From an uncultured Neomegalonema sp. (GTDB lineage: Bacteria > Pseudomonadota > Alphaproteobacteria > Rhodobacterales > Rhodobacteraceae), in NCBI GenBank assembly GCA_937958345.1, contig CALGNW010000107.1, positions 1 to 5,767 on the forward strand: a stretch of DNA of 5,767 bases. Reading direction: 5' to 3'. The notes beneath the pieces were generated by a model, which did no database searches, was not told the DNA's origin, and was given only the letters and a program-made list of their open reading frames with translations. Positions 1-4,179 of this stretch are shown here, one piece after another. Within the stretch, counting starts at the first letter, position 1; each line of letters starts with the position of its first letter. The position numbers and the translations under genes are program-made.

Positions 1-137
1 CGGTTTCAGCCGCGCTGTTGGTGGATGAACCCTTTGGCATGCGCGAGCTGGCCGGTGTGCTGATGATCGTGGGCGCGAGTTTGGTCGAGCCTCTGGCGGG
101 TTTGCGGACGCGCAAAAAAGACCGGCTTAGGGTGTGA
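1..137 (+). CDS. EamA/DMT-family transporter, C-terminal end only
   Basis: This is the last 44 codons of a gene that begins before the window; codons are read from base 3 and the stop is TGA at 135-137. The visible protein has a short Asp-Glu-Pro-Phe-Gly loop, then Met-Arg-Glu-Leu-Ala-Gly, then a hydrophobic segment (about residues 16-28), and ends in a basic tail (RTRKKDRLRV). In the EamA (drug/metabolite transporter) family the last helix is typically preceded by a 'GEP(F/L)..(R/S)(E/Q)..G' loop, and the basic tail fits a cytoplasmic C-terminus. Such proteins are inner-membrane exporters of metabolites or drugs, usually with ten helices. The substrate cannot be read from this fragment. The assignment rests on one loop and one helix, so it is likely but not certain. 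Confidence 0.6.
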   Translation, partial: VSAALLVDEPFGMRELAGVLMIVGASLVEPLAGLRTRKKDRLRV

Positions 138-167
138 GGCAGGGTCGGGTGTTCGGGCCGCGTTTTC

Positions 168-227
168 AGGATTTAGAGACTGTTTGAGTCCGTCCGGTTC
201 AGGCGGGGTCTCAGAACCCTGAATCCT
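168..227. repeat. Nested inverted repeat after the transporter gene
   Basis: AGGATT (168-173) can pair with AATCCT (222-227), and inside it GAGAC (176-180) can pair with GTCTC (208-212). A short CCG/CGG pair (190-192 with 204-206) lies further in. The element starts 30 bp after the transporter stop, so it may be a 3'-end structure for that gene. There is no T-run after it and the two sides are unequal (2 nt against 9 nt between stems), so it is not a standard intrinsic terminator. It could be chance. Confidence 0.25.
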
Positions 228-304
228 TTGCGCCGACGGCTTTGCATCGCCGGATTGATGGACGGGAATATCTGAATCGGAGAGCGCGCGGTGCATGGAT
301 TTTA

Positions 305-334
305 TTGACAGGAGAATTTTGTTCTTTATATGTT
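305..334 (+). promoter_or_regulatory. Sigma70-like promoter for the 361-1113 gene
   Basis: A perfect TTGACA -35 box is at 305-310. The -10 box can be read as TATGTT at 329-334 (18-bp spacer, keeping the key T1, A2 and T6) or TATATG at 327-332 (16-bp spacer). The stretch is AT-rich in an otherwise GC-rich window. Transcription would start near 340, giving a leader of about 20 nt before the ATG at 361. This placement argues against an upstream in-frame ATG at 295, which would lie before the promoter. Confidence 0.6.
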
Positions 335-360
335 CCATTGCTGCTTTCGGAAAGGACATC

Positions 361-1113
361 ATGCTCTGGGATACGGACCGCCTTGTTGAACATAACCGCC
401 TCGCGCTGCTGCGCGTTCTGGCGGGGCTGTTCGTCATGGCCGGTCTGACGCCGGGAACGGGTGTGATCGAGACGCTGCCGCGCGGGGTGAAATACGCGAT
501 CCTCAAGGTGTTGCGCCGGTCCGAATCCGCGACGCGGCGGTTGATTGCCGCCGAGGCGGACAAGCTGGCCGATGTGGCCTATGTACCGCCGCCCAAGCAT
601 GAAAAATCCCAAACGAAACGGACGGACGCGCCGAAGCGGCGTGCGCCGCGGATGCCGTTATTCCGGCTCGTCGATCCGCGCAAGCACCTTGAGGAACTGC
701 ACCCGAACCGCCGTGCGCGGCGGGCGGCGGCGCGGAAAAAGCGCGGCGGCGAGCGGGTTTTGCTGTTCCGTATTGCCGGTTTTGACGGACGCCCCGACTA
801 TGAGGAATGGTCCGAGCCTGTGCCGGAACTGACGCCCGATGACATGCTGACCGCCGCCGGAATTTCCCGGCGGATGCAGGCCTTGCATCATGCGCTGGGC
901 GATTTGCCCGCGCAGGCAATGCGGATGAAACGCGAGATTGCAAAGCGCAAGGCGGCCAAACCCGGACCGGCCTCGGTTCCGCCCCTGCGCGCGGGTCTGC
1001 CGCCGGGATATCGGGCCGGTGGAACAGAGCCGGTCGATATTATCCTGCGCGATTGCCACTGGATCGCGATGCGGAAGGACAGGCCGCCGGTCGGGGTCGC
1101 GGCGACAGGGTGA
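361..1113 (+). CDS. Uncharacterised basic protein, 250 residues
   Basis: I do not recognise this protein. The ATG at 361 is chosen because GGAAAGGA lies just upstream, although only four bases separate it from the ATG, and because the promoter at 305-334 would exclude the in-frame ATG at 295. Residues 15-29 are moderately hydrophobic (ALLRVLAGLFVMAGL) and could be one membrane or amphipathic helix; there is no clear signal peptide. Residues 44-73 look helical. Residues 77-130 are very rich in Lys and Arg with several prolines, so probably a flexible basic linker that could touch nucleic acid or acidic membranes. Residues 132-195 look folded (VLLFRIAGF, then a helical stretch with ALHHALGDL). 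The C-terminus has DIILRDCHWIAMRKDRP (226-242). The frame stays open over 750 bp with normal-looking composition, and the gene has its own promoter, so it is very likely real. Its function is unknown. Confidence 0.8.
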   Translation: MLWDTDRLVEHNRLALLRVLAGLFVMAGLTPGTGVIETLPRGVKYAILKVLRRSESATRRLIAAEADKLADVAYVPPPKHEKSQTKRTDAPKRRAPRMPLFRLVDPRKHLEELHPNRRARRAAARKKRGGERVLLFRIAGFDGRPDYEEWSEPVPELTPDDMLTAAGISRRMQALHHALGDLPAQAMRMKREIAKRKAAKPGPASVPPLRAGLPPGYRAGGTEPVDIILRDCHWIAMRKDRPPVGVAATG

Positions 1114-1121
1114 GGTTTGAA

Positions 1122-1147
1122 CCTTCCTCCGCTTTGCGGATGGGAGG
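1122..1147 (+). terminator. 3' hairpin after the 361-1113 gene
   Basis: CCTTCCTCCGC (1122-1132) pairs with GCGGA (1136-1140) and GGGAGG (1142-1147) around a TTT loop. That makes 11 pairs with a single bulged T at 1141. One pair is T1125-G1144, which is G-U in RNA copied from the + strand but A-C on the other strand, so the structure fits the + transcript. It starts 8 bp after the stop codon. No T-run follows (the next bases are CGGGGGTGTTT), so it may protect the 3' end or act with Rho rather than terminate by itself. Confidence 0.4.
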
Positions 1148-1156
1148 CGGGGGTGT

Positions 1157-1250
1157 TTGGTGAGAGGCGGTGGATTATCGGTGCTGGATGGTGGGGGCGA
1201 TGATTGGTGAGGGTGGTCGGGCTCTCGGTGCTGGATGGTTGGGGCGGTGT
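1157..1250. repeat. 47-bp imperfect tandem repeat, G-rich
   Basis: Two copies lie head to tail at 1157-1203 and 1204-1250, with 36 of 47 positions the same. The best-kept part is 25 bp at 1178-1202 and 1225-1249 (23 of 25), and GGTGAG near the left end is also kept. A third partial trace, GCTCTCGGTG, occurs at 1221-1230 and again at 1253-1262. The surrounding 1141-1260 has 64 G and only 14 C on the + strand. No convincing reading frame runs through it. It sits between the 3' ends of two convergent genes. Confidence 0.6.
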
Positions 1251-1262
1251 GAGCTCTCGGTG

Positions 1263-1306
1263 ATTTTTGCTTTGCAAAAATGCACCTGCCGCTGTGAGGG
1301 AGGTGC
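1263..1306 (-). terminator. Candidate intrinsic terminator of the oxidoreductase gene
   Basis: Read on the - strand, GCACCT (1306-1301) pairs with AGGTGC (1287-1282), with two further C-G pairs inside a C-C mismatch and a 7-nt loop. The stem is followed at once by A and then TTTTT (1280-1276). A GC-rich stem with a T-run is the usual intrinsic-terminator pattern. It lies about 50-80 bp beyond the oxidoreductase stop. The T-run is itself part of a second perfect 8-bp hairpin (1263-1270 with 1274-1281, TTT loop), so on the + strand this block can also fold. Confidence 0.45.
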
Positions 1307-1322
1307 TTGGGGGGGCTCGCGT

Positions 1323-1367
1323 ACGCGGAAGAGTAGCTTTCGCGGCGCGAAAACTACTCTTCCGCGT
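1323..1367 (-). repeat. 45-bp palindrome spanning the oxidoreductase stop codon
   Basis: The left arm at 1323-1336 is a perfect 14-base inverted copy of 1354-1367, which encodes the last four residues (Asp-Ala-Glu-Glu) and the TAG stop of the oxidoreductase. Inside, TTTCGC (1338-1343) pairs with GCGAAA (1347-1352) around a GGC loop. The only mismatch, C1337-A1353, becomes a G-U pair in the - strand transcript. The mRNA can therefore form a continuous 21-bp stem with a 3-nt loop. No T-run follows on either strand. Confidence 0.7.
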
Positions 1368-2433
1368 CTAAGGCAAACCCCTCGATGATATGAGCGGCGG
1401 CGGTTTGGGCGGCGTCGAACGCGCCCTCGATCAGGCCGGGGCTGTTTACGCCGATTTCCGCAACCGAGAAAACCATGCGCCCGTCCCATTGCGGCTCTCG
1501 CAGAATATCGGGGGCGAGTTCGGGATGGCGCGGGCTTTCGTCGCGGTCGGCGTCGGTGCAGATGAACGGATTTTTTGCCCAGTCCTCGATGACGAAATGC
1601 GTATAATCTTCAGCGTCCTCGCCAAAGCAGCGCGCGAATTGGTAGAGGATTTCTTCGTGCAGCAGATCCTCGTCCTCGCGCATGTCGACGGACCAACCGA
1701 CAAAGCCGAACAGTGCGGCGGGTTTGCCGCCCTCGGCGCTGAGATCATGGGCCTCGCCCAGCGGCCCGATCTGACTGGCGATACGGCCCGATAATCCGGC
1801 CTCGCGCCAGAAGGGAGAATCGAAAACCGCGACCGCTTTGGCCTGCGCGGCCATCCATGTCGGGGTTGCCTGCATCGGAATTTTCAGCGCATCCGGCAGA
1901 GCGGGACGCCAGTCAATCTCGAGCGCGACCCGCAGCGGGGCGGCAACCACAAGGCGGCGCGCGGTGATGATGTCTTCGTCGGTGCCAATCTCTACGCCGC
2001 CGTCAATCCGCGTTATCCGCCGCACGGCCGCGTTCGGCACGATGGCGTAATCGGGAATGCGGTCGAGCAGCGCGTCGATGATCGCCGACGGCCCGCCGAC
2101 AATCCGGCGGATGCCGTGCTGTGCGGGCAGGGCGCGCTGGATCGTCTCGCGGCCCCCCATTTCGATGATCGCCTCGCCATCCTCGTACTGGTCGTGGGTA
2201 TCAAGGCCGAGGCGTTCCAGCCAGTCGGCGGCGATGGGTTGAAACGGAGTCCAGACCCAGCTCGGCCCGAGGTCGGCCAGATGCCGGTCCTCCTGATCGC
2301 GCACGGATTTGACCCGCCCGCCCGCGCGCTCGCCCGCCTCCAGCACCATGACCGACAGGCCGGTGTCAACCAGCATCGCAGCGGTGGTCAGGCCGGAAAT
2401 TCCGGCCCCGATAATCACAACATCTACGTCCAC
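1354..2433 (-). CDS. FAD-dependent amine-oxidase-like oxidoreductase
   Basis: This 359-residue flavoprotein probably oxidises an amine or a related substrate in the cytoplasm. The N-terminus is a Rossmann dinucleotide-binding fold: beta strand VDVVIIGAG, GxGxxG at residues 9-14, and the acidic residue E32 ending the second strand to hold the FAD ribose. The flavin amine oxidase signature ERAGGR follows (35-40), then DLGPSWVW (54-61). The C-terminus has the second FAD-contact block, GRMVFSVAEIGVNSPGLIEGAFDAA (318-342), equivalent to the 'GRlfFAGe...G.veGA..SG' block of the family. There is no signal peptide, and I do not see the C-terminal cysteine used by MAO-A/B for covalent FAD. At 359 residues it is shorter than typical MAOs (about 450-520), so the substrate domain is probably reduced. 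The start is GTG (2431-2433) with GGAG 6 nt upstream; the first in-frame ATG, at codon 29, would remove the FAD motif. The substrate is unknown. Confidence 0.88.
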   Translation of the reverse strand: MDVDVVIIGAGISGLTTAAMLVDTGLSVMVLEAGERAGGRVKSVRDQEDRHLADLGPSWVWTPFQPIAADWLERLGLDTHDQYEDGEAIIEMGGRETIQRALPAQHGIRRIVGGPSAIIDALLDRIPDYAIVPNAAVRRITRIDGGVEIGTDEDIITARRLVVAAPLRVALEIDWRPALPDALKIPMQATPTWMAAQAKAVAVFDSPFWREAGLSGRIASQIGPLGEAHDLSAEGGKPAALFGFVGWSVDMREDEDLLHEEILYQFARCFGEDAEDYTHFVIEDWAKNPFICTDADRDESPRHPELAPDILREPQWDGRMVFSVAEIGVNSPGLIEGAFDAAQTAAAHIIEGFALDAEE

Positions 2434-2490
2434 GTTCTGCTCCGCATTTATCGGGTTGCCTCCGCCCGCACCGCGCGCTTAGGTCTGGGC

Positions 2491-3141
2491 ATGGTCAAGC
2501 AACTTCCCTATCGCACAATTCGAGAAATCTTCACGCGCTTTCGTGACGACTGCGCCGAACCCAAAGGCGAGTTGGAGCACACGAATGCTTTTACGCTGGT
2601 GGTTGCCGTCGCGCTGTCGGCGCAAGCGACCGATAAGGGCGTCAACAAAGCAACGCGCGGTTTGTTCGCGGTGGCCGACACACCCGCCAAGATGCTGGCG
2701 CTCGGCGAAGAGGGCGTGATCGGGCATATCAAGACCATCGGCCTGTTCCGCAACAAGGCGAAGAACGTCATCAAGCTGTCCCAGCGGTTGGTTGACGAAT
2801 TCGACGGCGAGGTTCCGCAATCGCGGGCGGCGCTGGAGAGCCTGCCGGGCGTGGGGCGCAAGACGGCGAATGTCGTGCTGAATATGTGGTTCGGATATCC
2901 GGCGCAGGCGGTGGATACGCATATCTTTCGGATCGGCAACCGGACCGGCCTCGCCATGGGCAAGGATGTCGTCGCGGTCGAGCGGTCTATCGAGGATCAG
3001 GTGCCGGTCGAGTTTGCCCAGCACGCGCATCACTGGCTGATCCTGCACGGGCGCTATGTCTGCAAAGCGCGCAAGCCGGAATGTCCGACCTGTCTGATTG
3101 CCGACCTGTGCGGGTTCGAAGAAAAGACACCCCCGGCGTGA
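2491..3141 (+). CDS. nth: Endonuclease III (DNA glycosylase/AP lyase)
   Basis: Nth removes oxidised pyrimidines such as thymine glycol from DNA and cuts the backbone by beta-elimination, starting base-excision repair. The 216-residue product is close in length to the E. coli enzyme (211) and matches it along its length: LLSAQATD-type block (ALSAQATDKGVNKAT, 41-55), helix-hairpin-helix LPGVGRKTANVVLN (118-131) with the catalytic lysine K124, and AVDTHIFR (140-147) with the catalytic aspartate D142. The C-terminal 4Fe-4S cluster has the expected C-x6-C-x2-C-x5-C spacing (C191, C198, C201, C207), after the conserved HHWLILHGRY. The frame is open far upstream over the oxidoreductase gene, but homology begins at the ATG at 2491; AGG at 2481-2483 is a weak ribosome site. 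It is divergent from the oxidoreductase across 57 bp. A GATAAT at 2410-2415 could be its -10 box, but the -35 (TGGTCA, 19-bp spacer) is poor. Confidence 0.97.
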   Translation: MVKQLPYRTIREIFTRFRDDCAEPKGELEHTNAFTLVVAVALSAQATDKGVNKATRGLFAVADTPAKMLALGEEGVIGHIKTIGLFRNKAKNVIKLSQRLVDEFDGEVPQSRAALESLPGVGRKTANVVLNMWFGYPAQAVDTHIFRIGNRTGLAMGKDVVAVERSIEDQVPVEFAQHAHHWLILHGRYVCKARKPECPTCLIADLCGFEEKTPPA

Positions 3142-3147
3142 TGCCGG
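3133..3147. terminator. Small hairpin between convergent nth and exported-protein genes
   Basis: CCGGC (3133-3137) pairs with GCCGG (3143-3147) around a 5-nt loop that holds most of the nth TGA stop. The two genes end only 21 bp apart, so a shared, bidirectional 3' structure would make sense. The stem has only five pairs and no T-run follows it on either strand, so it is at best a weak terminator. Confidence 0.25.
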
Positions 3148-3162
3148 AGGCGCGTTGTCCGG

Positions 3163-3861
3163 TCAGTATGTCTGAATGATCTCGGTCGGCGGCAAACCCT
3201 GCGGCTGAAATGTCTGCGGCTGATACGGCGAGGTGAATCCGGACTGCGGCACAATGCTGCTCGGCGTTGTCTCGACGGGAACGACCTGCAGGCTTTCAGG
3301 CGTGTAGGTCTGGGCCGGTGCGACGTAGCTTTGTACCGGAGCCGCCTCGAATTGAGTCGGGGCCGTTTGAATCTGCGCCGAGAAATCCTGATACGCGCCG
3401 ATGCTCTCGTAGGTCGGATTTGCCGGAGCGGCGGGCGCAGCCGGTGCGATGGACTGAACCGGCGCGGGCGCGTAGGTCTGGATCGGCTGCTGCGGTTGCG
3501 CGGGCGCAGGCTGGAAATTCTGGACCGGGGCCGGCACGTATGCCGGAGCCGGAGCGGCTTGCGGCGCGGGGGCGCTGTTCACAGGCGCCTGCTGTGACGG
3601 AGCTGTCGTCCACGGTGCGGGCGGGCGCCGGTACGCACCCGGAACCGGGTAAACATAAACCGGGGCAGGGCGGAAGTAATAGCGGCGCGGCGCATAGAAA
3701 TGGCGCGGCCCGAAGAACGCGGGCCCGTAATTGAACCCGAACGAGATGCCGCCGCCATGATGACCGTGGTGATGTTTGTGGCGGCGATGCGCCTCGGCAG
3801 GGGCAACAGTTGCGGCGACGGTGATTGCGGCAAGCGCGACAGCGAGAGTTTGTTTCAACAT
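3163..3861 (-). CDS. Exported His-rich, Pro/Ala/Gln-rich low-complexity protein
   Basis: The 232-residue product starts with a standard Sec signal peptide: MLKQ, a hydrophobic core (about 5-20) and an AEA cleavage site, so the mature protein should begin at H25. The first mature residues are a His cluster (seven His in 25-35) and Gly, then an aromatic, Gly- and Arg-rich stretch (38-78: GISFGFNYGPAFFG, RRYYFRPAPVYVYPVPG). From about 80 to the end it is Pro, Ala and Gln with scattered Tyr, and no Cys. A loose motif recurs: YVPAPVQNF (108-116), YAPAPVQSI (130-138), FEAAPVQSY (171-179). The His cluster could bind Ni, Zn or Cu, and the rest is probably disordered and periplasmic or cell-surface; both are inferences. 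I recognise no enzyme domain or anchor. The start ATG (3859-3861) has GAGGAA 12 nt upstream, a rather long spacing. The signal peptide supports this start and frame over antisense frames in the same DNA. Confidence 0.82.
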   Translation of the reverse strand: MLKQTLAVALAAITVAATVAPAEAHRRHKHHHGHHGGGISFGFNYGPAFFGPRHFYAPRRYYFRPAPVYVYPVPGAYRRPPAPWTTAPSQQAPVNSAPAPQAAPAPAYVPAPVQNFQPAPAQPQQPIQTYAPAPVQSIAPAAPAAPANPTYESIGAYQDFSAQIQTAPTQFEAAPVQSYVAPAQTYTPESLQVVPVETTPSSIVPQSGFTSPYQPQTFQPQGLPPTEIIQTY

Positions 3862-3942
3862 GGTCTTTCAGTTCCTCAATTCTCTGCGTATCCGGCGGGG
3901 CGGCTTCCCACGGCAGCCCACGATTCGCAGGTTCGCGCAACA

Positions 3943-3974
3943 CATCCCGGCGCGATCAGGTTTCAACCCGGCGC
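3943..3974. repeat. Pair of 11-bp direct repeats, 21 bp apart
   Basis: CATCCCGGCGC (3943-3953) and CAACCCGGCGC (3964-3974) differ at one base and are offset by 21 bp, about two turns of the helix. They lie just downstream of the predicted -10 box of the exported-protein gene, where a repressor could block transcription. A regulatory role is only inferred from spacing and place. Confidence 0.35.
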
Positions 3975-3976
3975 AA

Positions 3977-4005
3977 AGTATGCCGTGGAGATGCGGCGAG
4001 CTCAA
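3977..4005 (-). promoter_or_regulatory. Sigma70-like promoter for the exported-protein gene
   Basis: On the - strand TTGAGC (4005-4000) and CATACT (3982-3977) are separated by 17 bp; each matches the sigma70 consensus at four of six positions. Transcription would start near 3970, leaving a leader of about 110 nt before the ATG at 3861. It is the best-spaced pair I found upstream of that gene, but the match is moderate. Confidence 0.4.
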
Positions 4006-4017
4006 GGCGGAGCAGTC

Positions 4018-4143
4018 CGCAGGCGAACGGTAAAAAGGGCGTTCATGCAGGGGTTGCCGCGTCCGGCGGGCGCGTTCAACGATGCGCACAGACCGTCCGC
4101 CTACGCCGCGCTCTGCCCTTTCCTAAGACGCGAAAAAAGGGTA
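4018..4143 (+). promoter_or_regulatory. Possible structured 5' leader of dnaB
   Basis: An imperfect long stem can form: 4018-4031 with 4092-4105 (nine-of-ten core 4022-4031/4092-4101), then GCA 4047-4049 with TGC 4083-4085, GTTG 4053-4056 with CAAC 4077-4080, and CGCGTCC 4058-4064 with GGGCGCG 4068-4074 around a GGC loop. A second hairpin, TGCCCTTT (4114-4121) with AAAGGGTA (4136-4143), lies 36 nt before the dnaB start; its G-T pair favours the + transcript. It does not match any riboswitch class I know. GC-rich DNA forms such stems by chance, so confidence is low. Confidence 0.3.
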
Positions 4144-4165
4144 CATCATCGGGACAGGATGCAGC

Positions 4166-4172
4166 AGGGGAA
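4166..4172 (+). promoter_or_regulatory. Ribosome binding site that decides the dnaB GTG start
   Basis: AGGGGAA with GGGGA ending 8 nt before the GTG at 4180 is a strong Shine-Dalgarno match. It lies downstream of the alternative ATG at 4159, so it favours the GTG as the true start. Confidence 0.65.
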
Positions 4173-4179
4173 CAGGCCA

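Larger units (their letters stand above)
3862..4179. other. 318-bp divergent intergenic region (exported protein / dnaB)
   Basis: No gene is visible here; the dnaB frame happens to stay open across it, but its translation shows no helicase homology. It holds a promoter candidate for the exported protein (3977-4005, - strand), a pair of 11-bp direct repeats (3943-3974), a long imperfect stem (4018-4105) and a short hairpin (4114-4143), followed by the dnaB ribosome site. I could not find a convincing sigma70 promoter for dnaB. Confidence 0.6.

Noticed and set aside
295..360. Earlier ATG for the 361-1113 gene
   Set aside because: It would lie upstream of a perfect -35 box, and the ATG at 361 has the better ribosome site.
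6..563. 185-residue - strand open frame crossing the transporter end and the first promoter
   Set aside because: It has no recognisable motif, overlaps two + strand genes and has low-complexity composition typical of antisense frames.
2116..2490. Upstream extension of the nth frame over the oxidoreductase 5' end
   Set aside because: Nth homology begins at about the ATG at 2491, and the extension is antisense to the FAD-binding region of a convincing flavoprotein.
2479..3048. 189-residue open frame antisense to nth
   Set aside because: It lies fully opposite a well-conserved gene and shows no domain; long antisense frames are common in GC-rich DNA.
3296..3943. 215-residue open frame on the - strand overlapping the exported-protein gene in another frame
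   Set aside because: It is Arg/Pro/Ala-rich with no recognisable domain or signal peptide; it looks like a shadow of the biased codon use of the real gene.
3862..3980. Possible cobalamin or other known riboswitch upstream of the exported-protein gene (GGGAAGCCG on the - strand)
   Set aside because: Only a short fragment resembles the cobalamin box; the other conserved parts of that riboswitch are not present.
3925..4035. Possible 6S, SRP or RNase P RNA in the dnaB upstream gap
   Set aside because: I could not find the conserved core sequences of SRP or RNase P RNA, or the full closed-bubble-closed layout of 6S RNA; only a short GTTCGC/GCGAAC pair is present.
3700..4179. Upstream extension of the dnaB frame, overlapping the exported-protein gene
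   Set aside because: The translation before 4159 has no DnaB homology and runs antisense to a gene with a clear signal peptide; the ribosome site supports the GTG at 4180.
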